The translations under genes and the position numbers were made by a program. Positions 15,362 to 24,792 of a DNA stretch of 64,000 bases are shown here, one piece after another. Source of the DNA: Stenomitos rutilans HA7619-LM2. GTDB lineage: Bacteria; Cyanobacteriota; Cyanobacteriia; Leptolyngbyales; Leptolyngbyaceae. The stretch covers positions 35,217 to 99,216 of the forward strand of contig JAHHIE010000021.1 of the NCBI GenBank assembly GCA_019358945.1, in the 5' to 3' direction. The notes beneath the pieces are model-generated. The model worked only from the letters and a program-made list of their open reading frames with translations, was not told the origin of the DNA and did no database searches. Numbering within the stretch: position 1 is the stretch's first letter; every line of letters starts with the position of its first letter.

Positions 15362-16036
15362 TTAGCGCGTCGTCTGCAATACCTGTTTGGATCGCACAAT
15401 CTGATCTTGACTAAATCCTGCTTCATCTAAATAGTTCAGAAAGGACGCATCGCTATAGCGAGGATCGACACTAAGCGCCTGACGATATGCCTCCTGCGCT
15501 AATGCTTTTTCGCCATTGCCCCAGTGGGCGATCGCCAGCGTTACAAAGGGATGAGGATTGGTCGGTTCTAAGCGGACGGCTGTTTTGGCGGTAGCGATCG
15601 CAAAGTTGTACTGCCCGATGCGCTCACAGGCAAGACTGAGATTGTAGGAAGGAATTTCGTTGTCTGGTTGTAGTATGGCTGCCCAAGCATGAGCAGCGAT
15701 CGCCGACATCAACTGGCCTTCAACCAGATACACAATGCCCAGTGCATTTAGGGTTTGTACATTGAACGGGTTGAACTGCAAGGCTTGTAGAAGGGTGTCA
15801 ACCGCCGCCACATTTTGCTTTGCTTTATGCTGCGTCCAGCCCAGTAAGATTCTGCCAGAAAGATTGTTGGGTTCAAGAGCGCTTGCTTGCTCAAGGGCCG
15901 CGATCGCCTCCGGGTAGCGCTCCTGCTCCCGATAGCTCAAGCCTTGCTGCCGATACGTTTCTGCCGATATGGCAAACGCTGGTATCGCAGACAGACTGCT
16001 ACTAACAACTATCCCAGCGACAACCCATCCCTTCAT
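15362..16036 (-). CDS. Exported TPR protein
   Basis: This 224-residue protein has a signal peptide (V-A-G-I-V-V-S-S-S-L-S, cleavage near A-F-A-I at 21-24). About five tetratricopeptide repeats follow (Y-R-E-Q-E-R-Y-P-E-A-I-A-A-L-E-Q-A is the first). It probably acts as a periplasmic or lumenal protein-protein adaptor. It lies downstream of mutM on the same strand but separated by about 120 bases containing seven-base repeats. Confidence 0.75.
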   Translation of the reverse strand: MKGWVVAGIVVSSSLSAIPAFAISAETYRQQGLSYREQERYPEAIAALEQASALEPNNLSGRILLGWTQHKAKQNVAAVDTLLQALQFNPFNVQTLNALGIVYLVEGQLMSAIAAHAWAAILQPDNEIPSYNLSLACERIGQYNFAIATAKTAVRLEPTNPHPFVTLAIAHWGNGEKALAQEAYRQALSVDPRYSDASFLNYLDEAGFSQDQIVRSKQVLQTTR

Positions 16037-16154
16037 CTTTTATCCTTTAGCGATCAGCGGTCAGCTTAACAAGCAGGCGACCTTTAGGAAAACAAGCTAC
16101 AGCGTTCAGCAAACATGCGCCCTTAAACTGCCAGCTTCAACTCAAACCTTATCC

Positions 16155-17150
<996 letters not shown>

Positions 17151-17246
17151 AGAAAGCAATGCTCCCAGACAACCAGTGTCTAAACGTCAGACAGTTAATC
17201 CTTAGTCTAACGTGCATAGCCTATAGCCTGAAGCCAACAACTACTG

Positions 17247-17645
17247 CTAGCGAGATTCTGTACCCTGGTTAGCATCACCTTCAACACCAGTGCTGCCACC
17301 TGGAGCATCGGCTGTCTGTGCGGGATCGGCTGTTGCTGTACCCGTTGTTGTACTGGAAGGCTTACCAACCTCTTCTTGGCTACCAGTCTTACGAATAGCA
17401 GGCTCGATCGGGGTCTGTCTACCAGTCGTTTTGGCTGCGCCTGTCTTTTTAGTGGGGGGTGCAACTTCAACCACTTCACTTGCAGCAAAGTTGTTAGTGT
17501 TCACGCCCGCGTAATTGACTTTATCAAACCGCACAATCACCGAGTACTTAATGCCGCTCTGATCGATCGACGCAACGGTGCCATAATCCTGGAACCAGTA
17601 AGACTCTTTGCGAAGAATTTTGACTTTAGAACCGCGCTGAACCAT
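17247..17645 (-). CDS. psaE: Photosystem I subunit IV (PsaE) with long C-terminal tail
   Basis: The first 61 or so residues are a full PsaE SH3-like fold ([28 protein letters not shown]). PsaE is a stromal-side photosystem I subunit that helps dock ferredoxin and supports cyclic electron flow. The normal protein ends near residue 70. Here about 70 more residues follow, rich in Thr, Gly, Ala, Pro and acidic residues ([13 protein letters not shown]...), probably disordered. GAGGGA lies about ten bases before the ATG. mutM follows on the same strand after about 96 bases. Confidence 0.95.
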   Translation of the reverse strand: MVQRGSKVKILRKESYWFQDYGTVASIDQSGIKYSVIVRFDKVNYAGVNTNNFAASEVVEVAPPTKKTGAAKTTGRQTPIEPAIRKTGSQEEVGKPSSTTTGTATADPAQTADAPGGSTGVEGDANQGTESR

Positions 17646-17890
17646 GAGTGTTTTTCCCTCTTATTGTTAAGCTTCAACTCATACAGCTTTAATGACCCTA
17701 ACTTTACTACGAACCGATGACACATTCAGCGCGAGTGTGGGTGGTTGCAACAATCTGAAATATTTTGCATTGCGTCAGAAGTTAGAAGTCAGGAGCCAGA
17801 AGTAAGCGTTGCCTTCAAATTCTGATCAGCCTTTTAGCCTTCATCCCCCCATCCCCCATTTCCTATCCCCTCATTCCCATTCCCCATCCC
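17646..17890. repeat. psaE upstream region and STRR cluster
   Basis: Bases 17646-17760 presumably hold the psaE promoter, but I could not identify an HLR1-type light-regulation site. From about 17775 to 17910 the sequence is a mixture of CATCCCC, CCCTCAT and similar seven-base units that runs into the 3' end of cruG. Confidence 0.6.
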
Positions 17891-19069
17891 TCATCCCTCC
17901 CCATACCTCCTCCCTCTCCATTGCTTTGGCGTTTGGAGTGAAGACAGAAAGAGCCGCAAGACAGCGATCGGATCGGCAAGAGGTGAGAGCCAAAAAAGCC
18001 ATGCTGGTTTAGCGTGAGTACGATCGCAAGAGGGCGCGATCGCGAACGTGAGTCCTATTCGAATCAGCACGAGCAGTAAATTGAGGCTGAATGCTGTGAT
18101 GACTACAGGTGCAGAACGACCGCTGAGCATGTCACCAAACAGTAGCAATACAACGGGAATGGGAAGCCCCTGAACGGCGAGCAGCAGCAGCCAATCACCC
18201 CAAACTTGACTGCGAGAAGCGGCATCTTTGAGATCGAGCGATCGCCCCCATTCGCGCCACGTTTCAGCCGCTCCTTCATACATCCGCACTTTCAGCACAT
18301 TTGCTCCATCCAGAAAGGCGACTTTGGCTCCTTGAGCCGCGATCGCGCGTGCCAGCGTGACATCATCACAAAACGAGCGGCGAGCAACCGTATAACCGCC
18401 AACCTGAGCGAGTTGCGATCGACGGCAGAAAAAGCATTGTCCATTTGCCATCACGCGATCGGGTCGATTTCCTGTTTCGCCTGCTGGCCCAAAGCGATAC
18501 ACCAACGTCAGCAGCAGCGCCGGATGCAGCAACAGTTCACCGGGGTACCTTAAAAGAAACTGAGGTGCCAGTGAAATTAAATCGTATCCCTCCCGATTAG
18601 CCGTATCAAGCAAACTGGCAACAAGACCGGGTTGAGGTTGCGTATCGGCATCGATTCCCAGTACCCAATCACTGTCAACCGCGCTTGATAAAAAACCATG
18701 ATGCAATGCCCAGGGACGACCCACCCAATCCTGGGGCAGTGGATCATCGTTGAGGAGACGAAAGCGTGGATCAGTCGCCTGCGCTGCTTTCACTAGCTCT
18801 GGTGTGCGATCGGTTGAGTGGCTATCTACCACCAAAATCTCTCGCACTTCGTAGCCTTGACGGCTCAGCCCCGAAAGGCACGGCATCAGGCGTTCTGCCT
18901 CATTAAGGGTCGGCACGATCACACTAACGGTCGCTAGCTGATCTGGCGTTGGCTGTTTGGGTTGCAACGGTGGATAGCGGTCCGGCCCTCGCAGCAAGCG
19001 AGAAAGCAAAATAGCCGTAGCTGGCACCTGAGCCAGGAGCAGACCGAGAAGCAAAACGTCTCTAATCAC
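17891..19069 (-). CDS. cruG: Family 2 glycosyltransferase, carotenoid 2'-O-glycosyltransferase CruG
   Basis: CruG attaches sugar to myxol-type carotenoids to make myxoxanthophyll. The 392-residue protein has an N-terminal membrane helix and a GT2 domain (V-S-V-I-V-P-T-L-N-E-A near 47, D-A-D-T-Q-P near 140, F-C-D-D-V near 234). Two or three C-terminal membrane helices follow. The start is GTG at 19069, overlapping the cruF stop as GTGA, which couples translation. The conserved cruF-cruG pairing is the main reason for choosing CruG over a generic GT2. The last residues run into STRR sequence. Confidence 0.88.
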   Translation of the reverse strand: MIRDVLLLGLLLAQVPATAILLSRLLRGPDRYPPLQPKQPTPDQLATVSVIVPTLNEAERLMPCLSGLSRQGYEVREILVVDSHSTDRTPELVKAAQATDPRFRLLNDDPLPQDWVGRPWALHHGFLSSAVDSDWVLGIDADTQPQPGLVASLLDTANREGYDLISLAPQFLLRYPGELLLHPALLLTLVYRFGPAGETGNRPDRVMANGQCFFCRRSQLAQVGGYTVARRSFCDDVTLARAIAAQGAKVAFLDGANVLKVRMYEGAAETWREWGRSLDLKDAASRSQVWGDWLLLLAVQGLPIPVVLLLFGDMLSGRSAPVVITAFSLNLLLVLIRIGLTFAIAPSCDRTHAKPAWLFWLSPLADPIAVLRLFLSSLQTPKQWRGRRYGEG

Positions 19070-20037
19070 GAGGATGACTTGGATGCGGCTGCAACCGGCA
19101 CGGTAGAAACGTCACTATGGGCAACAGCCGTTTTTTCGAGCTCGTTGCCGCGAAAAGACGCTTCTGTATCGATAGCAGGCTCAATCGCTACAGTCGGCTT
19201 AGCCACCCACCAAAGGGCGATCGCGGGTAGTACCCCTAAAACAGCGCCGATCGCAGTAGGAATCCAGAACCGCACATCCAACTGATTCACGGTGATGACA
19301 GCGCCAAACGCAAAGTTCACAAGGTAGATCACCAGTGGGACGGTGAGTTGGGGACGGGTAAGGACGATCGACGTGTTGCGCCAAAAGAGCGCTGCAACCG
19401 ACATAAACAGAGCACCCGTACCCAACCAGCCTGTCAGGTTGCGGTAGGGCATCCCAAAAAACTGACCCAGATCGCGGAATTCCCAGAAGGGATAGGCCGT
19501 CTGACTCATGGCAGGGTCAAGCACAAAGTCCCACGCGGTGAGGAGAATGGCACCCAGCAAAATTGCGCTGACTTGCTTCTGCCAGCTTTTGAACCCAATC
19601 GCATCCAGCCCAACCCGGGCCAGCAGATACGTCGATAATCCTACATAAAACCAGGACAACGGAATCGTAAACGGGACGAGTCCAGCGATTTTGTAGCCTA
19701 AGCCGTTGAGATAACCATAGTGTCCAAACGGAAAACCTGTGCTGGTTCCCAGTAGTTCGCTGCTTAGCGAAAGGCCGATCGATGGCACCATAAACAGCAA
19801 CCAGGCACGCAAGCCCAGCGTGCGATAGGCATAAAGGGCCACCGTCACAGCTCCCAAGAGAATATAAACGACGCCACCACCCGCCATGCTCCAGCCAAAC
19901 AGAGCTTGTCCAAAGGACGGTAGGGTGGCGATAAATTCAGGGTTTGGCAACACTAGCAGCAACCCTGCTAACCCAAACACCAACGATAGAATATGACCCG
20001 TCAGGCAGAAACGCTCGATCGCGACTAGCTGTCTCAT
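19066..20037 (-). CDS. cruF: Carotenoid 1',2'-hydratase CruF
   Basis: CruF hydrates the psi end of gamma-carotene-type carotenoids, giving the 1'-hydroxyl needed for myxol. The 323-residue protein is polytopic (about seven hydrophobic segments) and carries the family pattern S-S-E-L-L-G-T-S-T-G-F-P-F-G-H-Y-G-Y near residue 92 and A-W-D-F-V-L-D-P-A-M near 165. A soluble tail of about 35 residues ends the protein. It is the first gene of the cruF-cruG operon. Confidence 0.92.
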   Translation of the reverse strand: MRQLVAIERFCLTGHILSLVFGLAGLLLVLPNPEFIATLPSFGQALFGWSMAGGGVVYILLGAVTVALYAYRTLGLRAWLLFMVPSIGLSLSSELLGTSTGFPFGHYGYLNGLGYKIAGLVPFTIPLSWFYVGLSTYLLARVGLDAIGFKSWQKQVSAILLGAILLTAWDFVLDPAMSQTAYPFWEFRDLGQFFGMPYRNLTGWLGTGALFMSVAALFWRNTSIVLTRPQLTVPLVIYLVNFAFGAVITVNQLDVRFWIPTAIGAVLGVLPAIALWWVAKPTVAIEPAIDTEASFRGNELEKTAVAHSDVSTVPVAAASKSSS

Positions 20038-20381
20038 AGAGACTCCTCAAAACACAGGGCACTGAAAAACCGCTAGCTACAAGTTTACAAATGTTTATGA
20101 GAATATTGCAGACTGCGATCGGTTTTTAGCAGAAATTTGGTCGAAAATACAAAACGCTTTGTTGCTCTTCTCCACTGAGCAAAAGCCCACTGTCATTAGT
20201 AACAGAATGTTCAGGTTTAAGCTATCACCACACAACCCACCAACTTTGCATCTTTTCTAGCCGAAGCACGATCGAACCTCTGGTGCTGAGGTTGGGCGTG
20301 CCTCCTGATGACGGCAAACAGAGTGTGATAGCCTAAACTAGGAGTTGAGCAGGCTCATTGAGCAAGATCAGCTAGCTTCAA
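20038..20381. other. Intergenic region between divergent cruF and tRNA-Pro
   Basis: No coding region is supported. It should contain the cruF promoter (minus strand) and the tRNA promoter, but no clear elements stand out. Confidence 0.4.
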
Positions 20382-20455
20382 CGGGATGTGGCGCAGCTTG
20401 GTAGCGCACTTCGTTCGGGACGAAGGGGCCGCTGGTTCGAATCCAGTCATCCCGA
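20382..20455 (+). tRNA. tRNA-Pro (anticodon CGG)
   Basis: This 74-base cloverleaf has acceptor stem CGGGATG/CATCCCG, D-stem GCGC/GCGC, and anticodon stem CTTCG/CGAAG with loop TTCGGGA (anticodon at 20416-20418). The T-stem is GCTGG/CCAGT with loop TTCGAAT, followed by discriminator A. It reads CCG. No CCA is encoded. Confidence 0.97.
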
Positions 20456-20848
20456 TCTTAAGCGCCTTGTTTTTCAGCACCTTTAATCTGAAAAGCATCA
20501 ATTTCAGCAGAGAATGCTCTCTTTAATGAGGAATCTCTTTGCTGTTGTTTAGAAAATTGTGAAGTTCTAGTTGTAGACTTGACAAGACCCTTTATAGTAT
20601 TTTTGTACTAATCTCTCTCAGCACTTAGTTAGATTTGTTCATACGCGATCGCACAGGATTGCTCTCAGTGCAACGGTTGTTTAATTTCAACCATCACTCT
20701 GGTAGCAAACCCTGAAGTGACGTGTCTGAGCACATCCTGTTTTGTCAGAAGCATCCACTGACAACCGCGATCGTACTGGGAGAGCACCGCGCGCTTCCAC
20801 GAGTTTGAACATGGGTGCTTGAAGCAGGCTCGCCGTATCGATGGTTTG
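20456..20848. other. Intergenic region, no supported gene
   Basis: About 390 bases. TTGACA at 20579 is a possible -35 element but lacks a well-placed -10. GGTTG-N8-CAACC near 20672 could form a short hairpin. No reading frame looks real. Confidence 0.35.
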
Positions 20849-20950
20849 ATATCAATTTGAATTGAAAATGCGACACATCCTGTAGGGGCAAGGCAATGCC
20901 TTGCCCCTACACACCGATTGATCTGTAGCCGTCATTCTTTAAATCGGTAT
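20849..20950 (+). mobile_element. 102-bp MITE-like element, copy 1
   Basis: Ends are imperfect inverted repeats (ATATCAATTTGAA at the left, TTTAAATCGGTAT at the right). The centre is a long hairpin, TAGGGGCAAGGC-AAT-like loop-GCCTTGCCCCTA. It matches 21953-22054 in inverted orientation at nearly every position. It carries no coding capacity. Confidence 0.85.
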
Positions 20951-21028
20951 GAGGCTCTTGTTCACCTGATTTAACCCGTCACTAAACCTAGTTACTTTCA
21001 CGACTTGTCACCTTCGAGGACTGGAACG

Positions 21029-21418
21029 ATGCATCGTCGTAAATCTCGCACCAACAGTATGAAATACATGCTGGCTGGTGGGTCTGTCGTAGCAGCAGTT
21101 GGCTTGTTAGCGGATCCACGCAGCTTGTTGCCAACGCCTGCCCCAACTAAAGCGATCTGCCAGGAGGTTGTGCAGTCGAAAGCCACGCTGTCGAGGGAGC
21201 AGTTATCCCAGTTTTTGACGATTCCTGAGCGCTCTAGCAAAGCGCAGGTACGTCAAATCATGAAAGAGCCTTACTGCCAGTTGCCGCCTGTGGATGTACG
21301 ATCGAGCGTTTCTTCGCGTCGTGAAGCCTATCCACTCGCCTTTGATACCCAAACCTGGTTGATTGTGCTCTACGAGGGCAACGAATATGCAGGTTATGCG
21401 TTTAGCTTCCGTCACTAG
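21029..21418 (+). CDS. Conserved exported hypothetical protein
   Basis: This 129-residue protein starts at the ATG at 21029 (the GTG at 21005 is less likely). A positively charged N-terminus and hydrophobic stretch (L-A-G-G-S-V-V-A-A-V-G-L-L) form a signal peptide or anchor. The remainder has S-Q-F-L-T-I-P-E-R-S-S-K-A-Q-V-R and a C-terminal W-L-I-V-L-Y-E-G-N-E-Y-A-G-Y-A-F-S-F. I recognise the general type as a cyanobacterial conserved protein without known function. It is one base from the next gene, so the two are probably co-expressed. Confidence 0.7.
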   Translation: MHRRKSRTNSMKYMLAGGSVVAAVGLLADPRSLLPTPAPTKAICQEVVQSKATLSREQLSQFLTIPERSSKAQVRQIMKEPYCQLPPVDVRSSVSSRREAYPLAFDTQTWLIVLYEGNEYAGYAFSFRH

Positions 21419-21419
21419 C

Positions 21420-21911
21420 ATGCGAATCCATCTCATTCTGAGAGGAGCAAGGTTGCGAGGGGCTGTTTTGAAAGGGACGATCGCAGGCATTGCCCTGTTG
21501 CTCTTACCGTTTGGCTGTGCTCGTGCGCCGAGCAATTCTTCCACTCTCAATATCAAGCTTTACCAAACGTGGGAACTTCAGCCAGGCGATGTCTTAGGCG
21601 ATCGCCGCATTCTCGGTGGGTTAGGAGACATTTCTATTGCTCTCAATGGCAACAGCGTCTATGCCCCTTTTGACGGTCGCACCCAACTCGATCAGCATCA
21701 ATGCCTCATTTTTTCTAGCCCAGATGTGCCTGCTTATCTGTTTCGCCTGTGTGGTTTGAAGGATGCACGCCCCAGGATAGTCAATCAGGGCGATGCGATC
21801 GGCAGTGGTACCCTGCTTCAGTTCGCAACTCTGCGCAAACAGCCCAACGGCACCTGGGCCATTGTTGAACCTGCCAAAGCCATCCTGGAACGCACGCTGA
21901 AGAAATCTTAG
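21420..21911 (+). CDS. Lipoprotein of unknown function
   Basis: This 163-residue protein starts at the ATG at 21420, chosen because it gives a short lipoprotein signal ending in L-L-P-F-G-C-A (lipobox, Cys about residue 33). The mature part has T-W-E-L-Q-P-G-D, I-A-L-N-G-N-S-V-Y-A-P-F-D-G-R, then a Q-G-D-A-I-G-S-G-T-L-L-Q-F-A-T-L-R-K-Q-P-like stretch, resembling small beta-rich domains of the biotinyl/LytM-like type. That assignment is only a suggestion. Together with the previous gene it lies between two inverted MITE copies. Confidence 0.68.
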   Translation: MRIHLILRGARLRGAVLKGTIAGIALLLLPFGCARAPSNSSTLNIKLYQTWELQPGDVLGDRRILGGLGDISIALNGNSVYAPFDGRTQLDQHQCLIFSSPDVPAYLFRLCGLKDARPRIVNQGDAIGSGTLLQFATLRKQPNGTWAIVEPAKAILERTLKKS

Positions 21912-21952
21912 ATGGTGCGCGATCAATTGAAACGTGCAATTGGCAACGTTTT

Positions 21953-22054
21953 ATACCGATTTAAAGAATGACGGCTACAGATCAATCGGTGGGTAGGGGC
22001 AAGGCGTTGCCTTGCCCCTACAGGATGTGTCGCATTTTCAATTCAAATTGGTAT
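21953..22054 (-). mobile_element. 102-bp MITE-like element, copy 2 (inverted)
   Basis: This is the reverse-orientation copy of 20849-20950, with only a few base differences and the same length. It starts about 40 bases after the lipoprotein stop codon. Confidence 0.85.
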
Positions 22055-22137
22055 TAGCTTGCTGACCATTCACAACGACTGACCATTCACAACAACTAAA
22101 GACTCTGCTCTTATCCTTATTACCGTTGCTTCCCCGC

Positions 22138-23103
22138 ATGAAAGTCTCTTCCCTGGTTGCTTTTAGTTTGCTTGCGTTCCTCTCAACCGTCCATCAGGCA
22201 GCACAGGCCGATGAGAGCGGTGCGATCGATTTCTCGTTGACTGCAAATACGCCATCCAGCTCCGTTGCCTCTGCACTGATCGAACAGTCGGAGGCAGCGC
22301 CAGCCCCGCCATCAACCCCTGCTTCGTCCGCCCTCAGCTTTGCACCACCTGCCGCCTCACCAAGCCCTCCAGCGCCCAAACCAGTTGCTCTGAAGGAGAG
22401 TCCCACACCAGATGTTGCGACTGAACAGGGCAGCGATATTTTTGCAGGTGGCTCAGACTCTCTGGTTGCCCGTACCGTGGGTCATGCAGAAGGCACGCGC
22501 ACAGCCGACGGCAGCAAAACCCGCGCCTACTACGGACACTCTGATCCCGGTAATGGAGTTTGGAATTTAGGTAGTTTTTCTTACCAGCATGGGGCGAAAT
22601 CACCGGAAGAAGCTGATGAGAGGCAACTTCGGCGCTTACAGCAGCAGGCAGATGTGATTCGCCAAAGAGCAGACTCACACCGCTTGAACCTATCGCTAGA
22701 AGAAGAACTGAACGCCATTGACTTGGCAAATCAGGCTCCTCTGGCTGCGTTGGATACGCCTGGATACATTGAATGGCTGAAGAAAGCGCGCGATCGCGGT
22801 CTTACAGGGTCTGATGCGGTACTCTGGGCACGCACGCAGTCTTACTGGAACCCACGGCGAAATCGTTGGGAAGCTCCTGGGTTGGGTAATACAGAAGATG
22901 GGATCAGCCACGATCAAAATCGACGCCTGACTGCGATCTCACGAGCGCTAGGCACTTACCAGCAGCAAGCCTTGGCACGTCGCAAAGAAGACGAACCGCA
23001 AGATAAAGTGGCAGACAAACCCCCTGCCGAAAAAGTTGCTAACAGCATTATTTTTCAGGATTTGTCTCAGCCGAAACCGGGAGAGATTGCGCAGGCAAAC
23101 TAA
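22138..23103 (+). CDS. Exported protein with muramidase-like segment
   Basis: This 321-residue protein starts at ATG 22138. It has a signal peptide (V-A-F-S-L-L-A-F-L-S, cleavage near A-Q-A-D) and a Pro/Ala/Ser-rich linker to about residue 110. A folded region follows, including L-V-A-R-T-V-G-H-A-E-G-T-R-T and Y-Y-G-H-S-D-P-G-N-G-V-W-N-L-G. This resembles the active-site region of small cyanobacterial lysozyme-like proteins (a Glu after G-H-A in a helix). The C-terminus is charged. Peptidoglycan cleavage is plausible but not certain. It precedes exbB by about 340 bases. Confidence 0.6.
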   Translation: MKVSSLVAFSLLAFLSTVHQAAQADESGAIDFSLTANTPSSSVASALIEQSEAAPAPPSTPASSALSFAPPAASPSPPAPKPVALKESPTPDVATEQGSDIFAGGSDSLVARTVGHAEGTRTADGSKTRAYYGHSDPGNGVWNLGSFSYQHGAKSPEEADERQLRRLQQQADVIRQRADSHRLNLSLEEELNAIDLANQAPLAALDTPGYIEWLKKARDRGLTGSDAVLWARTQSYWNPRRNRWEAPGLGNTEDGISHDQNRRLTAISRALGTYQQQALARRKEDEPQDKVADKPPAEKVANSIIFQDLSQPKPGEIAQAN

Positions 23104-23444
23104 TACCAGTTCTGAGTTTTGCGTTTTGAGTTAAAGAGCGGTCAGCAGTCAGCCGTAGCCTTCTTCTAAAAACCAACAACTGCTTTAGCGATCAGGGTAG
23201 ACGTTTTGAGTTAAATTTCCGTCTTCCCCTGCTTCCCTAGCTCCCTCCGCATCCCGACTCCCCACTCCCTGCCTTCTGCCTTAGTGAGGCGATCGCTTCG
23301 CGGCAAGATTTGCATCTTCAAAGTTGTGTTGACTTTTATTAACCTGACGTTAACCAGACCCCCTCTGCAAGTCCGTTATTCTAACGGGAGGACTGTGTTC
23401 AATCCCAGATTCTCCAGCAGAACGGTCGTTCCCAAGCCTTTAAG
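23104..23444. repeat. Intergenic STRR region
   Basis: Bases 23110-23215 contain CGTTTTGAGTTAAAGAGCGG and GTCAGCA-type units that recur at 44095-44340 and 51900-52060. Bases 23220-23285 are CCTGCTTCCC-like units. The stretch 23128-23138 (GAGTTAAAGAG) is an uninterrupted version of the insertion site of the MITE at 44199. Confidence 0.7.
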
Positions 23445-24143
23445 ATGTCTTCTACGTTATTTGAATTGTTATCAGATGGTGGCCCAGTCATGATCCCAAT
23501 GGCTGGGTTATCTGTGGCGACGCTTGCTTGTGCGCTAGAGCGGGCCTGGTTCTGGTTCAAACTCTCTCGCGGTGAGGATCGCATCGCCCACGATGTGCTA
23601 GAAGCCGCTCGCTATAGCCTTGACGACGCACGGCTCATCGCTGAGCGCAACCAGACATTACCGATCGGTCGCTTTTTGCTGGCACCGCTCAAACTCCAGC
23701 ACCCCACACCCGAAACCTTTCGGCTGGCGATGGAAGCCGCAGGCGATCAAGAATTTGTGCGGATGCGGAAGGGCGATAAACTCCTCGAAACGGTGGTTGC
23801 GCTTGCGCCCCTATTGGGGCTACTGGGAACCGTGACTGGTTTGATTAGCACGTTCAGTAATTTAAATATTGGCGGGGGTGGCACAGGGGCTGACACGTCC
23901 AAAGCCGCAGCGGGCATTGGCGAAGCGCTGATTGTTACGGCGGCTGGGATGGTGGTCGCGATTATTGCGCTGGCGGCCTTTCGGGTGTTTGTCACACTCC
24001 AAACGCAGCAGATCGAGTATTTTTCCAAGATTGGCAGTGAACTTGAGGTAATTTACCGCCACGTCTGGTATGAAGCGGGGCAGTTAAATGGCGATCGGGC
24101 GATCGCGTCAAAGTCCGATCCGGTTGTCAGCGGTCATTCCTAG
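23445..24143 (+). CDS. exbB: MotA/TolQ/ExbB-family proton channel protein
   Basis: This 232-residue inner-membrane protein has three hydrophobic segments: about 15-35, then 125-150 with L-A-P-L-L-G-L-L-G-T-V-T-G-L-I, and 165-190 with A-G-I-G-E-A-L-I-V-T-A-A-G-M. These match the ExbB/TolQ pore. With ExbD it converts proton-motive force into work on a TonB- or TolA-like partner. exbD follows after 64 bases. Confidence 0.9.
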   Translation: MSSTLFELLSDGGPVMIPMAGLSVATLACALERAWFWFKLSRGEDRIAHDVLEAARYSLDDARLIAERNQTLPIGRFLLAPLKLQHPTPETFRLAMEAAGDQEFVRMRKGDKLLETVVALAPLLGLLGTVTGLISTFSNLNIGGGGTGADTSKAAAGIGEALIVTAAGMVVAIIALAAFRVFVTLQTQQIEYFSKIGSELEVIYRHVWYEAGQLNGDRAIASKSDPVVSGHS

Positions 24144-24207
24144 CCGTCATTGCTTCAGCCTTCTTTCCTGTCAGCATTGTCCAGCCAGATTCTGTCCAGA
24201 GCGTGTC

Positions 24208-24615
24208 ATGAAATTTAAAGCACAGCAGCAAGGCTCTCAGATGCCGGAACCCAATCTGGTGCCGATGATGGACGTGATTTTGACCGTCCTTACTTTTTTC
24301 ATTATCGTTTCGATGACGCTGACTAGCTTTCAAGCGGTTGATGTGCCGCTACCCAGCACGGACAAAGGCGTTAGCAAAGAAAAACCCATTGAGCCAATTA
24401 TTATTGCCATGAACCGCCAGGGGCAGGTGTTGATGAACAACACCCCCGTATCGGATACTCAACTGGCGCAACTTATTGTGACCTATCTGCAAAAGAACCC
24501 GAAGGGGACGGTTGTTCTCAAGGCGGATAAGGGGGTTACATATGAGAAAGTGGTGCAGGTGTTAGGTACGCTGCGTGATATCGGCGGCGATCGCGTTTCC
24601 CTGGCGATCGAATAA
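24208..24615 (+). CDS. exbD: ExbD/TolR-family protein
   Basis: This 135-residue protein starts at ATG 24208. It has a single N-terminal membrane helix with the conserved proton-carrying Asp in N-L-V-P-M-M-D-V-I-L-T-V (D about 22) and a periplasmic domain ending near I-G-G-D-R-V. It is the partner of the preceding ExbB. An inverted palindrome pair lies downstream, in the gap to the convergent gene. Confidence 0.9.
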   Translation: MKFKAQQQGSQMPEPNLVPMMDVILTVLTFFIIVSMTLTSFQAVDVPLPSTDKGVSKEKPIEPIIIAMNRQGQVLMNNTPVSDTQLAQLIVTYLQKNPKGTVVLKADKGVTYEKVVQVLGTLRDIGGDRVSLAIE

Positions 24616-24645
24616 TCGTAGAGATAGGGCATTGTTCCCTACTAC

Positions 24646-24667
24646 ATATGTCGCATTTTCAATCTAA
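24646..24667. mobile_element. Remnant of the 102-bp MITE-like element
   Basis: ATGTCGCATTTTCAAT matches one end region of the elements at 20849 and 21953. The rest is gone. Confidence 0.5.
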
Positions 24668-24691
24668 TCCAGGGCTTATACATTTTGACCA

Positions 24692-24760
24692 AAACCTTGG
24701 AGGTTTAGGCCACTACATTTAGTGATGATGCCTGATGTCTGGTTAAAACCTCCGAGGTTG
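24692..24760. repeat. Inverted pair of palindromic repeats (pair 4), possible two-way terminator
   Basis: AAACCTTGGAGGTTT at 24692-24706 and AAACCTCCGAGGTTG at 24746-24760. It lies between the convergent exbD and TonB-like genes. The spacer shares TGATGTCTGGTTAAA with pair 3. Confidence 0.75.
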
Positions 24761-24792
24761 GCGCAATTCCAACTGATATCAGGTTTGCCCCG

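Noticed and set aside
17646..17760. HLR1 light-response element upstream of psaE
   Set aside because: I could not find a convincing TTACA-N4-TTACA-type direct repeat; reported only as probable promoter region.
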